Shown here: positions 26,109 to 39,320 of the stretch, in pieces | Numbering within the stretch: the first letter of the stretch is position 1 | Layout: every line of letters starts with the position of its first letter | Assembly: GCA_964543795.1 (NCBI GenBank) | Contig: CAZIZN010000006.1 | Coordinates: forward strand, 172,741 to 236,740 | Reading direction: 5' to 3' | DNA: 64,000 bases | Origin: JACKIC01 sp964543795 | GTDB lineage: Bacteria; Planctomycetota; UBA1135; UBA2386 | The notes under the pieces: model-generated | The model's database searches: none | The model's input: only the letters and a program-made list of their open reading frames with translations | Told to the model about the DNA's origin: nothing | Translations under genes and position numbers: made by a program

Positions 26109-27302
26109 TCAACGGAGGAGGTTGCCGACCGGCGGGCTCACCTGCAGCGGCAGGCTCGTGCCCTGCACCCCCTTCCACCACACCGGCAGGCCGCGCAGGC
26201 CGGGGTCGGCCGGGATCTGCCAGGTGCCCGACCCGGTGCCGGCCTGGTCCGTCAGCACGATGCCGAGGTGGAACGACGCGCTGCTCGCGAGCCACGACGG
26301 TTGCGCCAGCAGCGCGCCGTAGTCGACGGTGCCGAGCGCGAAGCCGACGAACACGGCGACGAAGCCGTTCGGAGCGCCGTCGAAGCGCACCGTGATCGGC
26401 GCGCCCACCTGTGCTGGCGCCAGGCGCTGCGCTGCGAGCAGCGGTCGAGGCGCCGCGAACGTCGCACACGGACCGACGGAGGAGACGAAGGTGCACTGGT
26501 CGAGCTCGGTCAGCAGTGGATCGGCTTCGACGGCACACCGCGGTGTCGTACCGGATTGCCATGCCGCGAACGAGCCGTTGCGGATCCAGACCCGCGTGCC
26601 CGCGGCCCGCAAGGCCGGCGCACTCGCATTGCCGGCGAACGACACGTGCGCGCCGTGGAACACGCCGCCGATGAGGCTCGCCCCGGCAGCGCCGTTCCCG
26701 GTGTTGAACACGTTGACCGCGGCGAACGAACAGCCGACCGCCGTGATGACGGAGTTCGTGGCGAACAGCGCGTCGGTCGGAAGCCCGAAGTTGGGAGAGT
26801 ACGACGCGACGCTGCAGTCCTGCAGGTGCACGGTCGCGGCATCCACCGTGAGCGCTGGGTGGCGCTGCGAGCCGAAGTCGCAGTCGTCGAACGTCACGCG
26901 GCCGCTCAGGACCGCGACCCTCGAGATCGACTGGCTCGGGGTGTGCACCATGTCGGCACGGAACACGATGCCGACGACGTGCGTCGTCGGCCCGGCCGCG
27001 GGCGGCGAGAACACCGTCAAGCCGTCCGTGAAGTAGCACGGCAGGCAGTTCGGGGTCACGAACGCAGGGTCCGACCCGACCGAGACCGTGCCCGGCACCT
27101 GCGCCCGGATCGTCACGCCGACCGATGCGGTGAAGAAGGCGTAGGCACCCGGCGCCACCTCGATCACGTCACCGGGTGCGGCGACCGCGAGCGCGGAGCG
27201 GATCTGGGCATGACCACCGGGACCGACCAGGTGCACGGTCTGGGCGCTTGCCACAGCGGTGAACCATGGGACGATGCAAAGGGCGAGGAGGATCTTGCGC
27301 AT
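26109..27302 (-). CDS. Secreted right-handed beta-helix protein
   Basis: The product is 397 aa with a signal peptide (ending AVASAQ). GPGGHAQIRSALAVAAPGDV and IEVAPGAY form the N-terminal cap motif of pectate-lyase-like beta-helices, followed by short strand repeats (VTFDDCDFGS, VHLQDCSVASYS, ITAVGCSFAAV). No lyase or hydrolase active site can be assigned. The final 110 residues carry a reduced form of the shared C-terminal domain (FALGTVDYG through GLPVWWKG). Confidence 0.75.
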   Translation of the reverse strand: MRKILLALCIVPWFTAVASAQTVHLVGPGGHAQIRSALAVAAPGDVIEVAPGAYAFFTASVGVTIRAQVPGTVSVGSDPAFVTPNCLPCYFTDGLTVFSPPAAGPTTHVVGIVFRADMVHTPSQSISRVAVLSGRVTFDDCDFGSQRHPALTVDAATVHLQDCSVASYSPNFGLPTDALFATNSVITAVGCSFAAVNVFNTGNGAAGASLIGGVFHGAHVSFAGNASAPALRAAGTRVWIRNGSFAAWQSGTTPRCAVEADPLLTELDQCTFVSSVGPCATFAAPRPLLAAQRLAPAQVGAPITVRFDGAPNGFVAVFVGFALGTVDYGALLAQPSWLASSASFHLGIVLTDQAGTGSGTWQIPADPGLRGLPVWWKGVQGTSLPLQVSPPVGNLLR

Positions 27303-27541
27303 GCGATCTCGGTTGGGCCGAAGGACGGTGGCGACGGAAGCCTATCGCGCAACTCACATGCCGTGGTGGACAGATACCGCCACCCGCGGTGTCGGCTACC
27401 GCTCGAGCCAACGACGTGCCTATCCACGGAGCGTGTCCGATCCCGGGCCCATCCGGGCGCCGCCCGCCTCGTGGCGCAACACCGACGGAGCCGGCGAGAA
27501 TCCGGCGGGAAGCGGCGCCCGACCGCCGGCGCACGCGGCCG

Positions 27542-28915
27542 TCAGCGCGACCCGACCTGCACTTCGAGCGCGTTGCTGGTGATCAGCCCGGTCGGGTTGG
27601 CGCCTGCGTCCGGGGCGAATCCTTGGCCGAACAGCGACAGCCCGACGAGCGCGGCGTCGTTCGGGATCGACAGACCGACCGAGGCCACGCCGCCGGTCAC
27701 GGGCAGGAACTGCACGGCGTCGAGACCGACACGGAAGAAGCAGTTCGGCGCACCCGGAATCGGCGCCGGCAGCACGACGGCGTTCCACAGCGTGTTCGAA
27801 AGCCCGAACGCGAACAGCGCAGCGTTCGTCGTCCCGAGTCCGGTCAGCTGCAGTTGCAGAGTCTGCCCGAGCCACGGCATGCGCCCGCCATCGAGCGACA
27901 AGGCCGGCGTGCCCGCGGTGCCGGGGCAACCATCGCCGCCGATCCGCAGCGTGGCAGCGCCGGGCCGCACCAGTTCCCAGGTCTCGCTGCCGACGAGCAA
28001 CATGCTGCCGCGCGCGAGGTCGTTGGCGAGATGCGCGCCGGTCCGGGTCGACACGCCGAACGCAGGCGGTGCCGCAGCAGCGACCCAGTTGGTGCCGGTC
28101 CACTCCTGGTAGTCCCCGAAGGTCAGCCAGAGCGGTCCGCTGCCGCGCGTATTGGCGCCGCCATAGGTGACTACGCGACCTCGGGTGCCGTCGTAGGCCG
28201 TGGCGTGCAGCACCCGTGTCGACTGGGCGAAGGCGCCGATGTGCAGCCACTGCGCGCCGTCCCACTCGAAGAGGTCCGGGTTGGTGTAGCGCACCTGCAG
28301 CAGCGGATCGTGGACCTCGCCTCCGACCAGGACCACTCGTTGGCGCAGCCAGTCATACTCGCAGCGGGAATAGTCGATGCGCCCCGGCGAGGCCGTCGTC
28401 GCCCGCAGCGTCCAGGCGCCGTTCCACTCCCAGGTCTGGTCGTTGCAGCGCACCACCGCGACGTTGCGGGTGCGGTCGAACGCCGCGGCGATCGTGGTGG
28501 TGGCCGGCGGCCGCGGCGCGCCGCTCGCCGGCGCGATCGACTGCCAGCTGACACCGCGGTACTCGTTCACGTAGCCGCCGTTGCTGCCTGGTCCTTCGCC
28601 GTCGAACGCGAGCAGACGCCGCTGCCCAGGGTCGTAGACGAGGGCCAGTTCGTGGTCGACGACTGCACCGGGATTGCCGGCCGTCGGGTTCTGCTGCCAC
28701 AGGACGCCGTTCCACTCCCACGTCTGTGGGACGTTCCCCCCTCCGGGTGGCATCACGATGGCGACGGCCACGGCGCGGTGTTCGTCGTAGGCGGCGGCGA
28801 CGACGTTGCCGGTGAACGGTGTCGCACGCAGGGTCCACTGCGCCGCCAGGTCCACGCTGCACAGCAGCGGCGCCGCGATCGCGGGGAAGAACAGGCGCAC
28901 GGATCTCGCAACCAT
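27542..28915 (-). CDS. Secreted Kelch-like repeat protein, second copy
   Basis: The product is 457 aa with a signal peptide (to about residue 25). About six blades are visible with QTWEWNG, AYD and VVTYGG motifs, related to the 22606-24795 protein but shorter. From about residue 325 the shared C-terminal domain follows (GDGCPGTAGTPALSLDGG, FALSNTLW-like and GAPNC motifs). Genes at 26109 and 27542 run in the same direction but are 240 bases apart. Confidence 0.8.
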   Translation of the reverse strand: MVARSVRLFFPAIAAPLLCSVDLAAQWTLRATPFTGNVVAAAYDEHRAVAVAIVMPPGGGNVPQTWEWNGVLWQQNPTAGNPGAVVDHELALVYDPGQRRLLAFDGEGPGSNGGYVNEYRGVSWQSIAPASGAPRPPATTTIAAAFDRTRNVAVVRCNDQTWEWNGAWTLRATTASPGRIDYSRCEYDWLRQRVVLVGGEVHDPLLQVRYTNPDLFEWDGAQWLHIGAFAQSTRVLHATAYDGTRGRVVTYGGANTRGSGPLWLTFGDYQEWTGTNWVAAAAPPAFGVSTRTGAHLANDLARGSMLLVGSETWELVRPGAATLRIGGDGCPGTAGTPALSLDGGRMPWLGQTLQLQLTGLGTTNAALFAFGLSNTLWNAVVLPAPIPGAPNCFFRVGLDAVQFLPVTGGVASVGLSIPNDAALVGLSLFGQGFAPDAGANPTGLITSNALEVQVGSR

Positions 28916-29042
28916 CGATCAGCCTCCGGGAGTCACTTGGCGAGCCGCAACCGGTCCGGCTCGGCGCCGTACGGTAGCGCGCCGTCGCCGACTGCGCACG
29001 CCCCCCCGACGGCCGGCTCGCCCGGGGGCGCGCGTCGCGTTC

Positions 29043-31106
<2,064 letters not shown>

Positions 31107-31234
31107 GGCGCTGGTGTACGCCGCGAGCGTCCTGCCGCACACCCTCCGTTGCGCCTTGGCGCGACCACGCTTACCGTGGTCCCCCCGGGCGTTCCCCGGC
31201 CAGCCCCCGCAGCCCCCTTCCAGGCACAGGCACC

Positions 31235-32554
31235 GTGTCCAGCCGCCGTCCCTCCACCTCCCGTTCCGCATCCAGTCCTGCCGGCCGCGCCGGCGCCAAA
31301 GCCGCTCCCAAGGTGCGCAGCGACGGCAAGGTCGACGTCAGCTGCCCGCAGTGCGGCACCCGCTACCGCGTGTCCGAGGAGAACCTCGACAGCAAGATCG
31401 AGTGCCAGGAGTGCCACCGCGTGTTCTTCGCCAAGACGACCGCCGGCAAGCGGGCGCGCACGCAGGACAACAGCAAGGTCTACATCGGCTTCGGCATCGG
31501 TGCCGCAGCACTGATCGGCATCTTCGTGCTGATGTCGCAGGGCGGCGACACGCCGCCGGCGAAGCCGCGGACGGTCGAGACGCCGAAGGTCGTGCACACG
31601 CTCGGCAACAACCCGCGCACCGACCAGCTCGTGAAGTGGGGCCAGGCGATCGGCAGCGGCAACCAGCTCGTGATCCAGCGCAACAGCGACATGGCCGCGC
31701 TGGGCAGGATGGTCGGCATCGAGTCCGGCGACGCGACGGCCGTGATCGCCGCGCTCGCGACGCACGACTCGACGCGCTACCTGCGCGAACTCGAGTGCGC
31801 GAGCGGCACCCTCGCCGACGAGGCCTCGATGACCGCGAACGCCGGCAAGGGCGTATTGTTCGTGACGCCGAAGCCCGGCACCGACGACTACCTGACGAAC
31901 ACGCGCGGCGAGTTCGAGGTCGAGTTCCGCATGGAGGGCGACCAGGTTCGGGTCACCGGCTGGACGCTCAAGATGAAGCCGGCGCGCAACCCGAAGAAGC
32001 CGGATCCGAACAACGTCAGCTACGCGCCGAACAAGGACATCGCGAAGCCGGACGTGGTGCAGATCACCGACAGCGCCGGCACGCGAACGGTCAAGGAGTC
32101 CAAGCCCACGGCCGTGCCGCACTGGGACAAGGCGACGCCGGCGCAACAGAAGCTAGCCGACGAGGTCGTGGCCGACATCCTGCGCAGCGCCGACCCCGAA
32201 GCCAAGGGCGGCCTGTTCACGCGCGCGACGCTGCGCGTGCAGGAACTCGACGACCGCAAGGCGGTCGTGCCGCGCGTGCTCAACGCGATGTACGAGCTCT
32301 ACGGCGACGTCAACGCCAACAACATGAAGCTGAGCCAGCTCAACCGCGCGCTCGTGACCTTCACCGGCTACGCCGTGAACTACCAGGTCGAGGACACCGG
32401 CGACGCCGCGAAGGACAAGGCGGCGCGCGAGTCGTGCGTGCGCCAGTGGTTCGCGTTCTGGTGGCGCTACAGCAGCGGCGACCTCAGCGAGTTCCTCGAC
32501 CTCGGCGACGACCTCGACAAGCCGAAGGACCCGAACCAGGGCACGGGCAAGTAA
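31235..32554 (+). CDS. MJ0042-type zinc-finger membrane protein
   Basis: The product is 439 aa from a GTG start. A Ser/Arg-rich lead is followed by a zinc finger with Cys37, Cys40, Cys57 and Cys60 (CPQCGTRYRV, ECQECHRVF), then one membrane helix at about 82-100. The C-terminal 340 residues are probably extracytoplasmic with no known family. The cytoplasmic finger plus single helix is a layout common in planctomycete and myxobacterial proteins of unknown role. It is divergent from uvrB, with about 130 bases between the starts. Confidence 0.72.
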   Translation: MSSRRPSTSRSASSPAGRAGAKAAPKVRSDGKVDVSCPQCGTRYRVSEENLDSKIECQECHRVFFAKTTAGKRARTQDNSKVYIGFGIGAAALIGIFVLMSQGGDTPPAKPRTVETPKVVHTLGNNPRTDQLVKWGQAIGSGNQLVIQRNSDMAALGRMVGIESGDATAVIAALATHDSTRYLRELECASGTLADEASMTANAGKGVLFVTPKPGTDDYLTNTRGEFEVEFRMEGDQVRVTGWTLKMKPARNPKKPDPNNVSYAPNKDIAKPDVVQITDSAGTRTVKESKPTAVPHWDKATPAQQKLADEVVADILRSADPEAKGGLFTRATLRVQELDDRKAVVPRVLNAMYELYGDVNANNMKLSQLNRALVTFTGYAVNYQVEDTGDAAKDKAARESCVRQWFAFWWRYSSGDLSEFLDLGDDLDKPKDPNQGTGK

Positions 32555-32617
32555 CCTGCCCGTGCCTGCCCACCCCGTCTCTCCCGACCAGACCGGACGC
32601 CCCACCCCCGCACGACC

Positions 32618-33796
32618 ATGACCTTCCTCCCCGTCACCTGCGACAACTGCGGCGCCAAGTACAAGCTGCCGGAGTCGTTCACCGGTTCCCAGGCCAAGTG
32701 CCAGAAGTGCGGCAGCGTGATCGACGTGCAGAAGCAGCGCGCGGCCCACGGCGGCGCGGCGGCCACACCCGCGGCGGCGAAGCCGGCAGCGGCGGCGCGG
32801 CCCGCGGTCGATCGCAGCAAGGCCGCAGCGCCGGCGGGCAGACCCGCCGAGCGGTCCGAGCGTCCGGCCCGCGCGGGGCGCGGCAAGGCGGCGGCCAAGG
32901 GCGACGACGGCGGCGAAGCGACCCCGCGCGGCAAGCGCGAGCGCGGCGAAGCGAAGAAGAACAATCCGATGCCGCTCGTGATCGGCGGCGTGAGCCTCGT
33001 CGCGATCGTCGTCGTGGTCGTGGTGATGATGCAGGGCGGCACGCCTCCCGCCGAGAAACCGGACACGGCCAACCGCGCAGCCGCCGACGCGCCTGCCGAG
33101 AAGCCTGCCGAGAAGCCGGCGGAGAAGCCCATCGAGAAACCGGCCGAGCAGCCCGCGGCCCCGACGAACGATGCGCCGGCCGCCGCGGCGGCCAGCGATG
33201 CGGCCGCCAAGCCGGCGGAGAATCCCGCCGAGCAGCCCGCGGCGCCGGCAGCCCAGCCCGCCGAAGCGAGCGTACCGATGCCCGACGTGCAGCCGGGCCA
33301 GGTCGCCCGGCCCTGGCAGAAGATGCGCAACCCGCCCCAATCGATGGACCAGGTCACCGACCCGAAGTCTTACGCCGAAGTGACCTGGCCGGAGTCGATC
33401 GCCGAAGGCCAGCGCACGGAGGTGCGCGGTCTCGTCGAGGACGTCGCCAACGGCGGTCGCGCCGGCATCCGCGCCAAACCCAAGCTCCTCGAAGAAGGCG
33501 TGCGCTACGCGGCGATGTTCGGCATCGTCGAGAAGCTGCGTACGCTCGACTACCGCTCGACCGAGGCCTCCCAGCTCGCGTTCGAGTACAACAAGCTGCT
33601 CGAGGAGATCACGGCCGGCCTCAATGCGAGGTTCGAGCCCGTCGAGGCGACCGAGGACATCCACCCGGCCAAGGCCGAGTGGAACACCCGCACGGTGAAC
33701 GGCTGGATCGGTCTGATCGGCAAGTACGCCGACGAAGACGTCTTCAAGAAGGAGCGCGCCGAGCGCGTCAAGAAGGCCGCGGGCGACGCGAAGTAG
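32618..33796 (+). CDS. MJ0042-type zinc-finger membrane protein, paralogue
   Basis: The product is 392 aa. A zinc finger with Cys8, Cys11, Cys28 and Cys31 is followed by a basic Ala/Pro/Lys-rich linker and one membrane helix (about 117-137, LVIGGVSLVAIVVVVVV). A run of EKPAEKP-type repeats comes next (about 150-225), likely spanning the wall or periplasm, then a globular C-terminal domain of about 165 residues. It follows a similar gene by 63 bases, and the two are probably co-transcribed duplicates that diverged. Confidence 0.72.
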   Translation: MTFLPVTCDNCGAKYKLPESFTGSQAKCQKCGSVIDVQKQRAAHGGAAATPAAAKPAAAARPAVDRSKAAAPAGRPAERSERPARAGRGKAAAKGDDGGEATPRGKRERGEAKKNNPMPLVIGGVSLVAIVVVVVVMMQGGTPPAEKPDTANRAAADAPAEKPAEKPAEKPIEKPAEQPAAPTNDAPAAAAASDAAAKPAENPAEQPAAPAAQPAEASVPMPDVQPGQVARPWQKMRNPPQSMDQVTDPKSYAEVTWPESIAEGQRTEVRGLVEDVANGGRAGIRAKPKLLEEGVRYAAMFGIVEKLRTLDYRSTEASQLAFEYNKLLEEITAGLNARFEPVEATEDIHPAKAEWNTRTVNGWIGLIGKYADEDVFKKERAERVKKAAGDAK

Positions 33797-33804
33797 CCGG
33801 CCAG

Positions 33805-33893
33805 CCTGCGCGCGGGGCGGTTCCCCCGCTGCGCGCGGGGCGGTTCCTCCGCTGCGCGCGGGGCGGTTCCTCCGCTGCGCGCGGGGCGGGCTC
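33805..33893 (+). repeat. 23-bp tandem repeat upstream of hslU
   Basis: Almost four units of 23 bp (GCTGCGCGCGGGGCGGTTCC followed by three variable bases) begin at 33805, 33828, 33851 and 33874. Units two and three are identical. The last unit runs into TATGCT (33895-33900), a likely -10 box 13 bases before the hslU ATG. Confidence 0.85.
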
Positions 33894-33913
33894 GCTATGC
33901 TGCTCGCCCTCGC

Positions 33914-35347
33914 ATGACCGACCTCGGCACGGATCTCACTCCCCGCGAAATCGTCCGCCGGCTCGACGACTACATCGTCGGCCAGCAGAAGGCCAAACGC
34001 GCCGTCGCCGTGGCGCTGCGCAACCGCTGGCGGCGCCGGCAGCTGCCGACCGACGTCGCGGCGGACGTCTACCCCAAGAACATCCTGCTGATCGGTCCGA
34101 CCGGCGTCGGCAAGACGGAGATCGCGCGCCGCCTCGCGACGCTGGCGCGCGCGCCGTTCGTCAAGGTCGAGGCGACCAAGTACAGCGAGGTCGGTTACCA
34201 CGGCCGCGACGTGGAATCGATGGTGCGCGACCTCGTCGACGCCGCCGTCGCACTCGTGCGCAGCGAGAAGGTGCACGAAGTCGAGCAGCGCGCCGCGGCG
34301 GCGGCCGAAGAACGGCTGTTCGCCGCCCTGACCGACGAACTGGGTCTCGACGAGTACCACGACGCCGCACCGCTGAGCGGCTCGATGGAGGCCGGCCTCT
34401 GGCGACCGCACCACAAGCCTCCGGCCGAAGCGCTCGCCGAACCCGACCTCGCCGCGCGCGAGCAGGCCCGTGTGCGCCTGCGCGACGATCTGCGCGCCGG
34501 CCGGCTCGAGACGCGCCCGGTGGAGATCGAACTGCGCGACACGCGCACGCCGACGCTCAGCGTCATGGGTCCGCAGGGCAACGAGACGATGGGCATCGAC
34601 GCCCAGGCGCTGCAGGAGATGTGGGGCCGTTCGCCGCAGAAGCGCACCAAGATGCGCAAGCTCACGGTCGCCGAAGCACGCAAACTCCTGCACGACGAGG
34701 AGGCGGACAAGCTGCTCGACCAGGACGCGATCGTCGGCGAGGCGCTCGACCGCGCGCAGAACGACGGCATCGTCTTCGTCGACGAGATCGACAAGATCGT
34801 CAGCAGCGGCGGCGCCGGCGGCGCGGACGTCTCGCGCGAGGGCGTGCAGCGCGACCTGCTCTCGGTGGTCGAGGGCTGCGCGGTCTACACGCGCTACGGC
34901 CACGTGCGCACCGACCACGTGCTGTTCCTCGCCGCCGGCGCGTTCCACTTCCACAAGCCGAGCGAGCTGATCCCCGAGCTGCAGGGCCGTTTCCCGGTCC
35001 GCGTCGCGCTGCAGACGCTGACCGAGGCGGACTTCGTGCGCATCCTCAGCGAACCGAAGAACGCGCTGACGCGCCAGTACGTCGCCCTGTTCCGCACCGA
35101 AGACGTCGAGCTGCAGTTCACCCAGGACGGCATGGCGCGCCTCGCCGCGCTCGCGTTCCGCGCCAACAAGACGACCCAGGACATCGGTGCGCGGCGCCTC
35201 ATGACGATCCTCGAGAAGTGCCTCGAGGAGCTGTCCTTCGAAGCCAGCGAGCGGCGCGGCCAGCGCATCGTCGTCGACCAGAAGCTCGTCGACGACCTGC
35301 TCGGCGAGACCGGCGACGACCCGGAGCTGATGCCGTACCGGATGTGA
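33914..35347 (+). CDS. hslU: ATP-dependent protease ATPase subunit HslU
   Basis: The product is 477 aa, a AAA+ unfoldase that partners the HslV peptidase. LTPREIVRRLDDYIVGQQKA opens the family sequence. Walker A GPTGVGKTE is near residue 61 and Walker B VFVDEID near 286, with the I-domain between about 110 and 255, and sensor/arginine segments (DIGARRLMTILEK). The usual C-terminal tail that docks into HslV ends in a hydrophobic SRFIL-like sequence; here it is LMPYRM. No hslV gene is adjacent, so the pair is split in this genome or hslV is lost. Confidence 0.93.
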   Translation: MTDLGTDLTPREIVRRLDDYIVGQQKAKRAVAVALRNRWRRRQLPTDVAADVYPKNILLIGPTGVGKTEIARRLATLARAPFVKVEATKYSEVGYHGRDVESMVRDLVDAAVALVRSEKVHEVEQRAAAAAEERLFAALTDELGLDEYHDAAPLSGSMEAGLWRPHHKPPAEALAEPDLAAREQARVRLRDDLRAGRLETRPVEIELRDTRTPTLSVMGPQGNETMGIDAQALQEMWGRSPQKRTKMRKLTVAEARKLLHDEEADKLLDQDAIVGEALDRAQNDGIVFVDEIDKIVSSGGAGGADVSREGVQRDLLSVVEGCAVYTRYGHVRTDHVLFLAAGAFHFHKPSELIPELQGRFPVRVALQTLTEADFVRILSEPKNALTRQYVALFRTEDVELQFTQDGMARLAALAFRANKTTQDIGARRLMTILEKCLEELSFEASERRGQRIVVDQKLVDDLLGETGDDPELMPYRM

Positions 35348-35494
35348 GCCGCGCCGCCGCCGCCGGCGGCAGTCCGCGGTCCACCCGCGACGACGGAACT
35401 CGGGGCCGGCGCGGCAATCGCCGGCGGCGCGCAGCGGTTACTGCGGCCGTGTCGCGCGATACAGCGACGACCCCCTCGACCGAAGGAGTCCGAC

Positions 35495-37939
<2,445 letters not shown>

Positions 37940-37977
37940 GCCCGGTGCGCGCCGCCAGGAGCCGCCCGCTGCGGCGG

Positions 37978-37998
37978 CCGGGCGGCGCAGCCGCCCGG
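37978..37998 (+). terminator. Hairpin terminator after the FG-GAP gene
   Basis: CCGGGCGGC (37978-37986) pairs perfectly with GCCGCCCGG (37990-37998) around a GCA loop, 38 bases after the stop. There is no T tract. Confidence 0.5.
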
Positions 37999-38088
37999 TA
38001 GTCGGCCTGTGCGGCGGCGCGACGGGAATTCCTGGGAACGGAACGGCGGCCGGCTCGAATCACCGCGGCCTCTCCAGGACGCCCGGAC

Positions 38089-38670
38089 TTGACCGAGATC
38101 CAACCCAGCACGGTGCGCGCCGCGCAGCGCGGCGACCCCGACGCGGCGCGCGCCATCGTCGAGGCGCTGCACCGGCCGGTGCTCGGCACGATCTTCCGCT
38201 TCCTCGGTCCGGGCTGGCGCCGCGAGGTCGAGGACATCGCGCAGGAGGTCTTCCTCAAGGTGTTCCGCGCGCTCGACTCGTTCGACCCCGCACGCGCGAA
38301 GTTCACGACGTGGGTCTACACGTTCGTGCGCAACCACTGCTACGACGTGCTCAAGAAGCGGCGGGTGCCGACCGAGAGCCTCGCCGCCGGCGGCCACGAC
38401 GGCAAGAGCCGCGACGTCACCGATCGCCGCGAGTTGCAGCCGACCCACGACGCGCTGAACGCCGAACTGGGCCGCCGCATCGGCGAAGCGCTGGCGACGC
38501 TCGGCGAAGACCAGCGCATGGTGTTCGTGCTGCGCGAATACGAAGACCTCGACTACCGCGAGATCGCCGAGATCACCGGCGTCAGCGAAGGCACGGTCAA
38601 GTCGCGGTTGTTCCGCGCCAAGGAGGTGCTCCGCCAGCAGCTGGCGCCCTACCTGGAGGCCGGCGCATGA
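38089..38670 (+). CDS. ECF-type RNA polymerase sigma factor
   Basis: The product is 193 aa from a probable TTG start. Region 2 includes VEDIAQEVFLKVFRALDSFD and FTTWVYTFVRNHCYDVLKKR; region 4 includes YREIAEITGVSEGTVKSRLF. It ends in an ATGA overlap with a downstream membrane protein, the usual anti-sigma position, mirroring the 19067-20028 pair. The TTG is inferred because no ATG or GTG precedes the conserved part in a suitable place. Confidence 0.88.
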   Translation: MTEIQPSTVRAAQRGDPDAARAIVEALHRPVLGTIFRFLGPGWRREVEDIAQEVFLKVFRALDSFDPARAKFTTWVYTFVRNHCYDVLKKRRVPTESLAAGGHDGKSRDVTDRRELQPTHDALNAELGRRIGEALATLGEDQRMVFVLREYEDLDYREIAEITGVSEGTVKSRLFRAKEVLRQQLAPYLEAGA

Positions 38671-39320
38671 CCCGCTCGCACGACGACTTCGACTTCGAAG
38701 CCGCGGGGGCCGCAGCGCCGTTCCCGAGCGAAGCCGAGTGGCTGGCCGTGCCGGCGCCGCCGTTCGCGGAGGACTTCGTCGAGCGCACGCTCGCGGCAAT
38801 CGTGGACGACGCCGGGGCGGGCCGCGAACCGGACCTCGGACTCGCGCGCGGACGACTCGCGGCCTTCGGTCCCGGCGAGCCGTCGGCGGACTTCGTCGAA
38901 CGCACGCTGCAGCGGCTGCGCGACGACCGCCGCGCGCGTTGGCGCGCGCTGCTCGCCCGCCACGTCGCCCCCGACCCGAGCCCCGAGTTCGTGCAGCGCA
39001 CGCTCGCGGCGCTGGCGCGGGACCGCGGCGCCGGAGGGCGCGGGCAAGGCGCAGCCCGCCGCCTCCGGCAGGTGCGGTTCGCGGCGCTGCCCCTGCTCGC
39101 CGCCGCCGCGGCCGCGGTGTGGTTCGGCTGGCTTCGGCAACCGCCGGCGCCGCCGTTCGAACAGCGGATCGCGGCGACCGTCGACGCGACGTTCGCCCAC
39201 GCCGAGGCCGCCAGCCCCCTGCCGGCGTTGTTCGCGGCACTCGACCGTCGCGACGACGGCGAGGCGCTGCCGACCGGCAACGCCGACGGCCACTGGCTCT
39301 GGCGGGAGGCGCGCCGATGA
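38667..39320 (+). CDS. Putative anti-sigma partner with three FVERTL repeats
   Basis: The product is 217 aa. The cytoplasmic part has three copies of a short helix motif, FVERTLAAIVDD, FVERTLQRLRDD and FVQRTLAALARD, about 45 residues apart. One membrane helix follows (LPLLAAAAAAVWFGW) and then a tail of about 65 residues. No Zn-binding anti-sigma motif is present. Coupling to the sigma gene suggests it binds the sigma factor; the repeats may be the contact units. It overlaps the next gene by 4 bases. Confidence 0.6.
   Translation: MTRSHDDFDFEAAGAAAPFPSEAEWLAVPAPPFAEDFVERTLAAIVDDAGAGREPDLGLARGRLAAFGPGEPSADFVERTLQRLRDDRRARWRALLARHVAPDPSPEFVQRTLAALARDRGAGGRGQGAARRLRQVRFAALPLLAAAAAAVWFGWLRQPPAPPFEQRIAATVDATFAHAEAASPLPALFAALDRRDDGEALPTGNADGHWLWREARR

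Noticed and set aside
33800..33900. Tandem repeat as a CRISPR array
   Set aside because: Units are directly adjacent with no spacers and no cas genes are present.
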